The translations under genes were made by a program, and so were the position numbers. A DNA stretch of 64,000 bases, taken from contig OX463859.1 of NCBI GenBank assembly GCA_949825065.1, positions 21,407,847 to 21,471,846 on the forward strand, in the 5' to 3' direction. Numbering within the stretch: the stretch's first letter is position 1; every line of letters starts with the position of its first letter. Under the pieces are notes generated by a model that saw only the letters and a program-made list of their open reading frames with translations, did not search any database and was not told where the DNA came from. The stretch is from Odontocerum albicorne (Eukaryota; Arthropoda; Insecta; Trichoptera; Odontoceridae). Below are positions 30,701 through 41,263 of the stretch, piece by piece.

Positions 30701-31352
30701 ATATCAACAAAAATAGGTACATGTATTTAGAATAAAACAGGTATCAAATCGTAAAATCACATGTTACCAACATATCATAATACGGCGCCGTCCATAAGCG
30801 CACAGCACGCACTGCGCAAAAAAAATACAAACACAATATATAAATCATTGAAAAACAAATAAACGACAACATATAAGTTGAAAACAAAATATAAAAGACG
30901 GAATCAGACAACTTCACTAATTCTCAAAAAGCACGGGGAAAAAATCACAAAATTAGTAAAAAAAATTACAAAAATCAATTAAAAAGCAGTTTCAAAAAGA
31001 TCTTCAAAAGTCCTAGAAAGACACGCGGGATCCCACCTCAAGGCTCGGATATTCGGAAGTGCCTTTTCAGGCACTCCTTGTAGGTCAGCAAACTATAATA
31101 ACTCTACATTCGAGACCACCGCGTACTCATTTCCGATCCTGTGTAGCCTAGGTATGGGAGAATTCGCAAAATAATTTGTTCTATAATTTTTACATAGAAA
31201 TGTGTCCTGCAGCCTGGTTTATTTAGGCAGGTATGTACAAATGTATCTGAAATACCTATAAGTATTAAGTTCGACAGTACTATTAACAGATTTAAATAAT
31301 AAATGTGGATTAAAAATAATGTAATTAAAAATATATACATATAATACATTCC

Positions 31353-31412
31353 CTTACGAATAACTCCATCTCCAATGATTCGCATATCATTGGAAATAGA
31401 GTTATTCGTAAA
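31353..31412. repeat. 27-bp inverted repeat with a 6-nt loop
   Basis: Arm 31353-31379 (CTTACGAATAACTCCATCTC...) pairs with 31386-31412 with about three mismatches. Confidence 0.93.
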
Positions 31413-32746
31413 GCTGCTACTTTCAAGTACTTATGAACTACATATGTTACACTTAATTTAAAAAATCACTGCGAGCTTTCAAATACGTAAATATTTAAAT
31501 AATTTCACGAATTTTTGACAAAAATGAAATCCTGTGTTACTGAAAGCTTTAAGAAATCAATTTTTTTTTCATAGCTTAGCATGCAATAATAGCACTATAG
31601 TTCTTAGCGTCAGTCCTTTGATATTTTCGAAATAAAAAAAATTGGTCCACTTTTGCTCACCTTCTGAAAAAAGTTTCGTAAACCATGTCAGGACTTTGGC
31701 ACTTGTCTGCCATGATCAACCATTTAATTTATTAAAGTCATAAATAGCTATTAAAAACTCAACTCACAGTATTTATCGTAAATTTTAGTGTTTCGATGGG
31801 AGGGTGTCAGGCTTGGTCTTTGTCTCCTATCATCAAGCATTTAATTTATTATAATCATAAATAGCTATTAAAATTTCATTCGTGGTATGTATCGTGAGCT
31901 TGATGTGCATTTTTATGTAGACAAATTTTAAGAGAACCGTGTAAACTGATATGACTAACGTGTCCCCATCGGTCTAGAGCTATTAAGTATGTCTTATGTA
32001 AACAAATTTTGTAAATTATGATTTGGTTATAGTTAATAAATTTCGAAAAGGGATTTTTGAAGTTGTAACAGCTCTAGGGGGACTTTTTTGGTTCAAGTTA
32101 TTTTTTTACGCTTTCACACGGTTGGATGGCCATAAATTTTAAGAGTCTGCGATCGACATTCTATAAGGAGTTTCTTTCTTTGTGACGTCAAACTCTAATA
32201 CACTATATATTCGATAGATACCGTCCATAGCGCCCCTTCTCGGTTGCGATTTCGTCCTGTTAACAGCTCCTATACTTATCATTGGTCGCTGTAACTTAAT
32301 TCCAAGTTTTATAAAAGTATTTCTATAAACTAAGTGTTCACTTTATTTCCATAAAATTGGCTGGGCAAATCCTATCCTTACGAGGATTTTGTTATTGCCG
32401 TGTATTTATAATTGAGTAAATTCTGGGAATTTACCCATGTGACAATCTTGAGATTGACGTACCACTTTATCTCTGGTCAAAATCAGCTGATTCTCACAGA
32501 ATATCGAGCGCACTAATTGTCGTGAAGTCTTCAGGACCGGGACGAATCTCAAAGAGCCCACTCCCAATTCCGTTTCGTCGCGAATGACTGTACTACGGCA
32601 CGAGTTGACGCCCACCAACCATACTGGGGCGACTTCTTCATTTCAACGGCCCTGTAGCACCTGATGTCGAGCATTGGAAATACATTGTGTCAGTGTATTG
32701 AAGTAAGATGAATTTGTTTATTATCTTTGCTTGTCATTCAATACAA
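31413..32746. other. Unassigned region with one mixed-composition segment
   Basis: 31413-32160 is AT-rich and contains a diverged duplicate: CATGATCAACCATTTAATTT near 31714 and TATCATCAAGCATTTAATTT near 31829. 32200-32700 is less AT-rich, and its minus strand has a 70-codon frame at 32618-32406 that I do not recognise; it could be part of an LTR or gene remnant. Confidence 0.4.
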
Positions 32747-33244
32747 AGTGATGGATAGCTTGTTCGGAGTTTCGGTCCGATGGTAGGACACCTTACTCCT
32801 TCATCGGATAAGTTCTGACTGTTAAGATATTTATTGGAAATTTTTGGGAATCGGGAAAGGATAGGTTTGTGGTAAATGTTTAGATTTTATGAATGATTAT
32901 GAGAAATTATAAACGATTAAATACATATATAAATATGATGATATATACATAATATTAAATACAAATATACATAAATTTGTGTCGTCACACACTGTTTTAT
33001 ATTGAATGGGTGAAAAAAAAAAATAATGATGGTGAATAAATTATAAGAATGAATATAGTATATGTAGATAAGTAAATGAGTGGGGAAACGTGTGTGACTT
33101 TTATAAATATATTAAGGTGTAGAAAATGTTTATTGAAGGTGAGAAATGCGGTTGCCTATGGGGGTAAACTGTCTGCCGGAGGAATTATCGATGATGGGGT
33201 GTTCAGAGTGACAATCGGGGGGTCATTTGGGGGGATGATTAGAG

Positions 33245-35382
33245 TTAAAGAGGGGGGGGGGTCGGGGGGATGTTTCGCAATATTGATTTCGGACGAGTGT
33301 GTCTGTAACTGGTGTTCGCGTTGTAGTTATCTAAGGCTTTAATGACTGGGTTGGGATGACGGGATATAGAGCTGTAGAACCTTTCGGCCAGAGCGCGCAT
33401 ATGTTCGGGGATAGTATGTAGTTTGGTATCTGCGTGGAGTCTTGAATTACGGACGATGTAGGGTGCTTTTAAAATTATGCGGAGGGCTTTGTTTTGAATG
33501 ATCTGAATGTGATGTAGCGTTGTTTTCTTCGCGTGGCCCCAGACCGGAAGGGCGTATGTCAGTTGCGGTCTGACGATCGCTTTATATAGGTGGAGTTTAG
33601 TGCGCGTGCTAAGTTTGCTGTATTTACTGATCAAGGGAAATAATGATTTGAGTGTTCCGTGAGCTTTTGATTTGATATTGAGGGCGTGTTTATGCCACGA
33701 GAGTCTACTGTCTAATGTGAGGCCTAGGTATTTTACGTGTTTTGACCATGGGACGCTCTGGCCGAAGAGTTTAAGAGTTCTGATGGGTTTGATGTATCTG
33801 CGTGAGAAGCGGACTGCTGTGCTTTTGGTGGGATTTATTTTGATCTTCCATTTGGTGCACCAGTGCTCCAGAATGGGAATGAAGTCTTGCAGTCTGTTGT
33901 GGGATACGGACTCATATTTCGATGAAGAGAGAAAGGCTGTGTCGTCAGCGTATTGCGCGGTGATACAATGTGTACGTGAAAATTGGGGCATATCGCTCGT
34001 GTATATGTTATACAGGATAGGGGACAACAGTGCACCTTGGGGCACACCTGCCAGAATGGGGCGAGGAGATGAGTTTATACCGTCTATTTTGACGGAGAAG
34101 GAGCGATTTTCAAGGAATGATGCGATGATTTGCACTAGTCTGAGGGGAATACCTGACTTGTGCAGTTTGAATATGAGTCCGTTGAGCCAGACTGTGTCGA
34201 AGGCTTTCGCCACGTCTAGTGAAAGGAGGGTCGTGAGGCCTTTGGAGCTGAAGTATTTGATGATGTGTTCTACAACGCGAAGAAGCTGATGGTTGGTAGA
34301 GTGTAATGGCCTAAATCCGTGTTGCGAATCTGGGATGATGTTACGTGAGTAAGTTTCTAACGAGAGACGTTCGAGGATTAATTTTTCGAGCACTTTACCT
34401 AGAGTCGGGAGCAGACTGATCGGTCTGTGATTTTCAGGGATAACGTGGCTTTTACCCGGTTTAGGGAACATGATGACGTCGGCGTTTTTGAATGGGGTTG
34501 GAAAGAATTTATGTCGAAGGCAGGCATTGTAGATGGCGGTAAGGGCGTAAATGGCTTTTTTTGGAAGTTTTTTCAAGGTGAGATTATTGATTTTATCGGG
34601 GCCGGGGGCTTTTTTGTTGATGAGATTTTTTATGATAGATTGAATTTCTAACGGTGAGAAGAAGTCTGTGGTGGGGGGGGTTTGCTCATTTAATATGTCG
34701 GCAACTGCGTTGTCGACCATTATTGAGTGAGAGGGGTTAGAGAGGTCTGCATTTGGCGAGAAGATATTAGCTAGAGAGTCAGCAAAGGTCTCTGCGCGGT
34801 CGCGAGCAGAGAAAACGGGGCCATTTGGTCCTTGAAGAGAGCTGGGTCGGGAGGGCGTATTTCTAAGGCTGCGCGTTAGTTTCCATTTGAGTCCATCATT
34901 GTATTCGAGAGACTCGACGAAGTCTGACCATTTGTCATTGCGGAGTTGCTGTAGGAGGTGTTTGATTTTTTTGACTAATCTGTTGTAGTCGGTTTTGTAA
35001 GAGGGGACAGCTGTGTTTTGCCACAACTTTCTGGTTTTGTTTTTTTCCATAATCAGTATTTTGATATGTGGAGGAAGGGGAAGTTCGGGTTTATCGGCTG
35101 GTCTCTCTTTTGAAGAGGATGTGAGAGCGGATTTGATGGTGGTTGTGAAGTCATTTATAGCGGCGTCTATGGAGTTCGTGTCGGGGAAGGTTGTCGGTAT
35201 TTTGATGCTGCTGTCGACGTTAATAGCGAAATCGCTCCACGAGGTGGTGTGTCGCGGAGGGGCTGAGGGCGAGAAGGGTGGTAAGCCATCCGTCAATTGA
35301 AGTAATACCGGGTAGTGATCGGATTGAAGCTGGTGAACAGTCGTGAGATCTGTTTGATAGAGAATGTCGTTATGGACAATGA
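33245..35382 (-). pseudogene. J1 ORF2, RT part
   Basis: Begins after the C2 insertion with DILYQTDL and the endonuclease end QSDHYPVLLQL. RT blocks follow: PGPDKINNLTLKKLP, NHRPISLLPTLGKVLEK, SLDVAKAFDTVW, GVPQGALLSPILYN and the catalytic QYADDTAFLSS (near 33955-33925). The thumb and tail (KYLGLTLDSRLSWHKH, LTYALPVWG) are Jockey-like. The C-terminal end runs into a G-rich stretch at 33245-33270, where the second copy at 56100 continues longer, so the terminus here is altered by a homopolymer change. About 710 codons stay open, so the enzyme was intact until the C2 insertion. Confidence 0.93.
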
Positions 35383-35567
35383 TTTATTTATTTATTTATT
35401 TTTTCAAAACAGGCTTAGCCCAATTACATTGAAAAATACAAGACATTAAAAAAGAAGAAAAATTACAGGGAATTTTTTTTTTTTTAAATTATATAAAGTA
35501 AAAATAATGCATATGTATACAAATGAGTATTTACACACAAACGTATGTTACATATATATTCAGTCAC

Positions 35568-38462
35568 TTAAGTATGTTGATGAGTGCTTTCTAACGCGCT
35601 TAATCTAAGAAGAAAATTTACTTTTGCTTTTGGTAATGTGATATGAAATATGTCAATATCCGAAGCAGTCCCGTTAAGAAGAGTTAAGGCCCTTCCAACA
35701 GGCATAGCGGCTGGAAGACCCGTTCTTGCGTATGTTATTGAGAACAGTTCCTGCCGGCGCAGTCTAGTGTAATTGTTAGGAACATTTAACGCTAATCTTT
35801 GTAGTAATGCTGGACAGCTCACAACTCCTCGAACGAGTTTGACAACGTATACCAGGAGACGCAGATCTCTTCTTACGCTCAAGGAGTTATACCCGAGCAT
35901 GCCCAGCAGAAACTGCGTAGGATATAGCCACGGATAGACACCAAACTCACTCATGTAGAGATATCGTAGATATTTTTTTTGTACTTTCTCCACCATGAGC
36001 GAGTTCTGCGCCCCCACCGGGCTCCAAATGCAAGCATTGCTTTCTAGTTTGCTACGGATCAATGAATTAAACAACGTTTTGAGCACCAATTGGTTTTCAA
36101 ACGACTTAGAGATTCTCATAACAAATCCTAGAGTTTTATAAGCTGAGTTGCACATAACTTCTATGTGAGGACCAAACGCGAGATTGCTGTGGAACAAGAC
36201 ACCCAGATCTTTAATATTATCTGTGCGGGGAATAGGTATAGATTCTAGTGTATATGTATGGAATTTCAAGACGTGTGAGCGATGATACGACATAATTTTG
36301 CACTTTGATGCGTTGAAATATAATTTATTACTGTGGCTCCACTCACAAACGTTGTTGAGATCTGCCTGTAGGTCTAAGCAGTCGGTATAAGAACGAATTT
36401 TTTGAAAGATTTTGAGGTCATCAGCAAATAGAAGAAACGTGGATTTTTTTATAACTCTACCTATATCATTAATAAAAATAAGAAATAAGGTAGGTCCAAG
36501 ATTAGACCCCTGCGGAACACCTGAGTAGGCAGTGAAGTAATCGGAGTTGTAGATTCCATGTGAAACAAATTGTTTTCTATCTGTAAGATAATCTGACAGT
36601 AGCCTTAGTAAGTTACCTGGGATCCCAAGTTCACTCATTTTTTCTAATATTTTTTTGTGATTGACGCGATCAAAAGCTTTTGCAAAGTCATGATACGAAC
36701 AATCAATCTGATTGCCACTATCTACAGCCCTTGAAACATAGTCGGTGAAGACCATCAGATTGGATTCAGTAGATCTGCCTCTTCTGAAGCCATGCTGCTC
36801 ATCAATTATGTATGGGTCCACTAACGACCTTAGTGTGCGATCCATAAACATTTCTAGGAGCTTAGCTATTGAAGAAAGTATGGCGATAGGTCTGTAGTTG
36901 GTTATATCGTCCTTAGAACCATTTTTAAATATGGGAATAACTCGAGTCTTTTTCCATTCACTTGGAAAAGTATGGACTCGGAAGACAAGATTAAATATGT
37001 AAGCAAGAGGTGCAGAAAGCAATTCACTACAGCCCTTAAGAAAAAATGTAGGTACTCCGTCCGGCCCGACTGCTTTCGTGTTTTTCATCAACTTTATTTG
37101 TTTGAGTATATCAAATGTAGTGATGCTTAGCTTAAATCCCGAGGAAGTATGGTGTTCATCAAAAACAAATGCCTCGGAGTCCCTACAATAAACTGTTGAA
37201 AAATAATTTGCGAATGCAGAAGATATTTCGGGCCCAGTTATTTGATTCCCATCCCAATTCATAACATTAAGCACTGGAGAATCGTTACGCATGGATTTAA
37301 TATGATTCCAAAATAGTTTTGGTTCACGTACCATTCGACATTCTAAGTTCCTTATGAAGTCTTTATAGGCCGTGCGAATGTTATGTTTGAGCTGAGCGCG
37401 AGCACTTTTGAACGCATCGTAGTCACTCAGACGACAAGAGTGTTTCCATTTTTTGTGAAGAGAATCTTTAAGTCTAATATTCCCAACAATTTCACTTGTG
37501 AACCACCTCGGGTATTGCCACTTACGTAGCTCTTTTGGTTTTACGGGAAAGCACTCATCAAATACGCAATAAACATGTTCATACAAATATGCTACCGCCT
37601 CGTTCACGTCTAAAATTGAATATAAGGGATCCCAGTTAATATCCCTTGTCTTCAGATATAAGGAATGGAAATCTCCTTTGTCAAATCGCCATTTTTTAAA
37701 CACTGGATTCTCAAATTTTTTTGGAGACGCATTTATTTTATCCTTGATCAAGAAGACTGTGAGATCGAATTCTAGTGCCGGGTGATGAAGATCTTCTGGT
37801 ACTAGATGAAAAGGAGCGTGTTGCACCTTGGTGCTAATATTTGAATATATTAAATCTAGAAGCCTGCCGTTAAAATTATTGATATTATTAAATTGTATCA
37901 AGCTGTAGGCAGTTGAAACACACAAAAATTCGTTTTGAACTCCCCGTGCCCCTATGGCGCTATTTAAGTTAAAATCGCCAAGAATTACTACTTTTCTCTC
38001 TCGTATGTAATTTACATGAGCTAAAATGTTGGTACAGAAGAGCGAGTATTTCTCCTCGGTTGTATTCGGTGGGAAGTAAACAACGCATACAAATATTACT
38101 AGAAAACTATTTACAGTGATTTTAACCCAGAGATCTTCATTACTCGTTTCTAGGAATGACACTCGTTCAGCAAGAACCGAATCAGAGTTTCTCAATCCAA
38201 GTAACACGCCGCCACCACGGTGTGCGGAGACTCCATCAGCGGTCGAGCGATCGCGTCGGAATACTAAATAATTACCATCAAAAAGCTCACGGCTATAGAC
38301 AGAGGCGTCCAACCACGTCTCGGTAAGTGCAATCAGAGAGTGATTGGAAGCAGCAACATTGTTGAAAAAATTTATTGTCTTCGTCTTCAAGCCGCGCACA
38401 TTCTGATAGTACGCATTAAGTATTGTGAGAGACGAAGTATTTCGCTTCTCTTTCCCATTCTG
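35568..38462 (-). CDS. C2 ORF2: endonuclease and reverse transcriptase
   Basis: The frame is open for about 965 codons starting directly after the ORF1 TGA stop. The N-terminal APE-type endonuclease shows AYYQNVRGLKTKTINFF, ALTETWLD and ILGDFNLNS. The RT shows KAVGPDGVPTFFLKG, NYRPIAILSSIAKLLE, DFAKAFDRVNH, GVPQGSNLGPTLFLIFIND and the catalytic LLFADDLKIF. The tail (SKLESNACIWSP) is CR1/Jockey-like. No in-frame ATG precedes the endonuclease, so translation would need readthrough, reinitiation or a non-ATG start (a GTG lies at 38399). The coding sequence looks undamaged and could be active if expressed. Confidence 0.93.
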   Translation of the reverse strand, partial: QNGKEKRNTSSLTILNAYYQNVRGLKTKTINFFNNVAASNHSLIALTETWLDASVYSRELFDGNYLVFRRDRSTADGVSAHRGGGVLLGLRNSDSVLAERVSFLETSNEDLWVKITVNSFLVIFVCVVYFPPNTTEEKYSLFCTNILAHVNYIRERKVVILGDFNLNSAIGARGVQNEFLCVSTAYSLIQFNNINNFNGRLLDLIYSNISTKVQHAPFHLVPEDLHHPALEFDLTVFLIKDKINASPKKFENPVFKKWRFDKGDFHSLYLKTRDINWDPLYSILDVNEAVAYLYEHVYCVFDECFPVKPKELRKWQYPRWFTSEIVGNIRLKDSLHKKWKHSCRLSDYDAFKSARAQLKHNIRTAYKDFIRNLECRMVREPKLFWNHIKSMRNDSPVLNVMNWDGNQITGPEISSAFANYFSTVYCRDSEAFVFDEHHTSSGFKLSITTFDILKQIKLMKNTKAVGPDGVPTFFLKGCSELLSAPLAYIFNLVFRVHTFPSEWKKTRVIPIFKNGSKDDITNYRPIAILSSIAKLLEMFMDRTLRSLVDPYIIDEQHGFRRGRSTESNLMVFTDYVSRAVDSGNQIDCSYHDFAKAFDRVNHKKILEKMSELGIPGNLLRLLSDYLTDRKQFVSHGIYNSDYFTAYSGVPQGSNLGPTLFLIFINDIGRVIKKSTFLLFADDLKIFQKIRSYTDCLDLQADLNNVCEWSHSNKLYFNASKCKIMSYHRSHVLKFHTYTLESIPIPRTDNIKDLGVLFHSNLAFGPHIEVMCNSAYKTLGFVMRISKSFENQLVLKTLFNSLIRSKLESNACIWSPVGAQNSLMVEKVQKKYLRYLYMSEFGVYPWLYPTQFLLGMLGYNSLSVRRDLRLLVYVVKLVRGVVSCPALLQRLALNVPNNYTRLRRQELFSITYARTGLPAAMPVGRALTLLNGTASDIDIFHITLPKAKVNFLLRLSALESTHQHT

Positions 38463-39389
38463 TCAGTAATGGCTCGGTAGTTTAGGAGCCTCCAAATTGG
38501 TTATCCATTTTTTCAAAAAGGTTTTACGGGGCCAATTACTTGGAGACAAAATTGATTCGGTCTTGCTTACCTCTATTCCGATCTTGAATGACGAGTAGTC
38601 ACCGCGGGATTTCAATTTCGACACTTTGAATGAGCCGGTAGCATCCAATTTTTTTAAGTATATTTCTAAATCCTCTTCAGTCGTTTCACGATGAAGAGGA
38701 TAGCAATGGTAAAAAACAAATTTATTGGTGTTCATTTCACTGTGCAATGTGCCACGAATTACAGTTCTTTTTTTCCGAACTTCTGTCCAAACACCGTGAG
38801 TCACTGTGGCTGTGGGCTCCTCTGATTCGTTTAGATTCTTCAACGTATTATTTGGATTTTTATCATCGTCTGATGATGAGCAGCCTGTGTTTCGTGTTCG
38901 AGTGTCAGGTTGCGGAGAGCTATTTTTAGGTTGCGCTGCTGCTGCTACTCCTCTGGTTATTCGCCTTTCCACCGCGACCCCAGGTTTGAGAGGCCGTGAA
39001 TTCTTCATGGTGGTAGAGACGTACGATGCTCGGGCTGCGTTAACATCTGGGTTTGGGGTCCTGGCTGCAGGTATAGGGCGCGCTGGGGCTGGAACGACAG
39101 AGTGCGCTGTGAGGTTAGCGGGGGTGTGAGCGGGAGCGGAGGGTAAGCGGTTGTCCACTGGAGAAATGGTTCCTTTATGGCTAGCTAACACATGTGTTGC
39201 ACTGGCCATTCCAACGGTACCGGCGGGCTGCGGGGACACGGGAGTTATACACACTGAAGATATGCTATCACTTGGCACTATTTTGTCAATTTTATTTTCC
39301 AGGGAATCTATTCGCGATAATAACAGTTGCATTGCGTTAAGCAGCTGCTTAGACACTTCACAACACGATCCATTGGTTTTTGTTGACAT
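38463..39389 (-). CDS. C2 ORF1 (RNA-binding Gag-like protein)
   Basis: The preferred ATG is 39389 (MSTKTNGSC), about 308 aa; an upstream in-frame start at 39419 would lie in host J1 sequence. A short coiled-coil-like segment (LLSRIDSLENKIDKI) near residue 30 is followed by a Pro/Ala/Thr-rich linker and a C-terminal domain (YCPLHRETTEEDLEIYLKKL region and NWPRKTFLKKWI) typical of ORF1 proteins in insect CR1-like LINEs. It is thought to package the RNA. It ends TAC TGA, and the next codon continues ORF2 in the same frame. Confidence 0.88.
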   Translation of the reverse strand: MSTKTNGSCCEVSKQLLNAMQLLLSRIDSLENKIDKIVPSDSISSVCITPVSPQPAGTVGMASATHVLASHKGTISPVDNRLPSAPAHTPANLTAHSVVPAPARPIPAARTPNPDVNAARASYVSTTMKNSRPLKPGVAVERRITRGVAAAAQPKNSSPQPDTRTRNTGCSSSDDDKNPNNTLKNLNESEEPTATVTHGVWTEVRKKRTVIRGTLHSEMNTNKFVFYHCYPLHRETTEEDLEIYLKKLDATGSFKVSKLKSRGDYSSFKIGIEVSKTESILSPSNWPRKTFLKKWITNLEAPKLPSHY

Positions 39390-39417
39390 TATGTCACAGT
39401 ATCCTTGTAAAAAAGGC

Positions 39418-40060
39418 AATTCACAAAGGAGAAATCACAACACGTGTTATCGCCACGACGGTCGGTGAGCAAGATGATGTCGATAACATCAGGGCGATGA
39501 TTGTCTATTAGTGGATAGAGGGTGGGAGACGTGGGTCCTTCCACGAAGTATCTTTTCCGGGAGGAGATTTCGTCAAGTTTATTACCGTGAGTGTTGGAAG
39601 TGCGGCTGTGCCAGAAGGGGTGTTTAGCATTTAGATCTCCCGCCATGATGGTGGGGATATTATCTGCGAGGAATGAGTCCAATTCAGACTCGACAAGTGG
39701 GGAGGTAGGTGGAAGATAAGTCGCGCAAAGTTTAAGAGGGCCGTGGTTGGCGGTGTTCACCACTACGCATGTGGATTCTATGTTGACGGTGGAAGGGGAG
39801 GGGATGTGGCAGTGGTCTATTGTGCTTTTGATGAGAGTTGCGGTGCCGCCTTTTCTGCCGATGAGGCGGTCGTCTCTGTAGCAGTAGTAGTTACGGATGC
39901 TGTAACGGTAGCTCGGTTTGAGATGCGTTTCCGTTATCAGCAACACGTCCAGGTTGTGCTCGAGAAGGAAATCCTCGACCTCTTGTTTATGTGTTCTGAG
40001 GGAACCGTTTGCATTCCAGAACGCGGCGGATATATAAGATGGTTTATAGGTGCGAGCCAT
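39418..40060 (-). pseudogene. J1 ORF2, endonuclease part
   Basis: Starts at ATG 40060, overlapping the Gag frame by 17 nt, a common Jockey layout. The APE endonuclease shows ISAAFWNANGSL, VLLITETHL, GGTATLIK and MAGDLNAKHPFWHSR. It runs to DFSFVN, where the C2 5' end interrupts it; the following codons to 39389 belong to C2. Confidence 0.93.
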
Positions 40061-40754
40061 GTTCTTGGATGTAGTTGAGGAGGTTCATGGCTTCGGTGAT
40101 GGCTGATTTTAAGTTATTCAAAATGAGATCACGATTTGGGGGGGGGGGGGGGGGGGGGCGGCGGGCAATGTGTAGTTTTGGGGTGTAGATGATGATAATA
40201 GGGGGCGATGAGTTGCGATGTTCGCTTATGACGCGTTGGAAGTGACCGGTTTCCATGCACTCTGGGGGGCGTTGGGGGATCGCCGTGTGGCGTTGTTTGC
40301 CGAGAGGGCGTTCGATAAGGGGTCGTTGGTGGAGGGGCGTTGGTAGATGCCATCCATGAGAGGGCGTAAGGGCTGCGGGGTCTGGAAGTGGTGGTGGGGA
40401 GCGATTGAAGGGAGGTTGCTCTTGGGGAAGCGTGGGCAGCCTCTGAAGTTGGCCGTGTGTGGGCCTCCGCAGTTACAGCAGGTGGCGGGAGTGTCCGCGG
40501 GCTTCCTGCATTCAGAGGTGTGATGCGTTCTACCGCATTTCACACAATTGGCTGGAGCGTGGCAGTTGCCGGCGGAATGGGCGAACTGTTGGCAGCGATG
40601 ACACTGGCCCATACCTTTGCGCTTGTTCAGCTCCTCCACTGTGACTCGAATATCTAGTACACCGTGGAGTTCGGTGAAGATGCGTTTTGCGGCAGAGTCC
40701 CTTGTCAGTTTGACGATGACCATAGGGAGTTCCACTCTGGTGATATCTGAGTAA
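40044..40754 (-). pseudogene. J1 ORF1 (Gag) with three zinc knuckles, truncated
   Basis: Minus-strand frame with CHRCQQFAHSAGNC, CVKCGRTHHTSEC and CCNCGGPHTANFRGC, the triple knuckle set of Jockey-group Gag proteins, preceded by a stretch like the pre-C2HC domain (PMVIVKLTRDSAAKRIF). The N-terminal half is missing. A 21-G run on the plus strand (40138-40158), coding proline on the minus strand, shifts the frame, so the tail to 40044 lies in a different frame. Confidence 0.9.
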
Positions 40755-40984
40755 ATCTAGAGGTTGGTGATATCAAATTATTGAGAATTGGCACAACTTC
40801 GCAACGAACTGTTGTGAAGTTACCCCTCAAATAGAAAATGCTTCGACTGTCTGTCCATCTGAAAGGATAGCGGAGTATCAGAAAGTAATCTGCCCAATTA
40901 AAGTTTTCTGACGGGCTATCAGCTCAAGATCAAATATATAACTATTTAACAGCAAATATGTGTTTCATTGTATATTTCTACCTA

Positions 40985-41075
40985 TCCAAGCACTGACGAC
41001 TGACCACTTCTTCCCACTATACCTTGAGATCTAATAGAGGCTTGCCCTATAACCACTGACTGAGCTACCGGATTA
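40985..41075 (-). repeat. tRNA-like SINE fragment
   Basis: The minus strand has GGTAGCTCAGTCAGTGGTTA, a good A-box-like head. No matching acceptor stem or complete cloverleaf was found, so it is not called a tRNA gene. Confidence 0.45.
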
Positions 41076-41263
41076 AAATACATACATTGTTACATCTAGG
41101 GTTTTACTAATGCAATTAAAATGTTTAAATAAAGGAAGTGGATAAACCTATTAACCAGTGGTTCTGAACAGTATCACTAAATTGTCTTTTGTTCTCAACA
41201 TATCTCGTCTTTCATTCTCAACATAGCTCGTCATACTCTTCACCTGGTCACTCCTGCGCATAG

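Larger units (their letters stand above)
35383..39417 (-). mobile_element. CR1-like LINE (C2), near full length
   Basis: About 4 kb, inserted into the J1 endonuclease. The 3' end carries a TTTA-repeat tail (35383-35401 on the plus strand). ORF1 (39389-38463) and ORF2 (38462-35568) are both open. The 5' end is near 39417, shortly before the ORF1 ATG. J1 coding resumes cleanly on both sides. A truncated C2 copy lies at 46530-46780. Confidence 0.93.
32747..40757 (-). mobile_element. Jockey-type LINE (J1), interrupted by LINE C2
   Basis: Coding order on the minus strand is zinc-knuckle Gag (40754-40044), endonuclease (40060-39418), then reverse transcriptase (35382-33245). The nested C2 element at 35383-39417 splits the endonuclease. 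The 3' end at 32747 matches that of a second J1 copy at 55657. Gag lacks its N-terminus: an in-frame stop lies just upstream near 40757, so the copy is 5' truncated. Net J1 length is about 4 kb. Confidence 0.93.

Noticed and set aside
33672..34289. 205-codon plus-strand frame
   Set aside because: Lies opposite the J1 reverse transcriptase and shows no family motif; antisense shadow.
38806..39129. 107-codon plus-strand frame
   Set aside because: Antisense to C2 ORF1, Ala/Gly-rich because ORF1 is Pro/Ala-rich on the other strand.
41040..41075. Possible tRNA gene on the minus strand
   Set aside because: The A-box-like stretch is good, but no acceptor stem pairing or full cloverleaf could be traced; treated as a SINE fragment.
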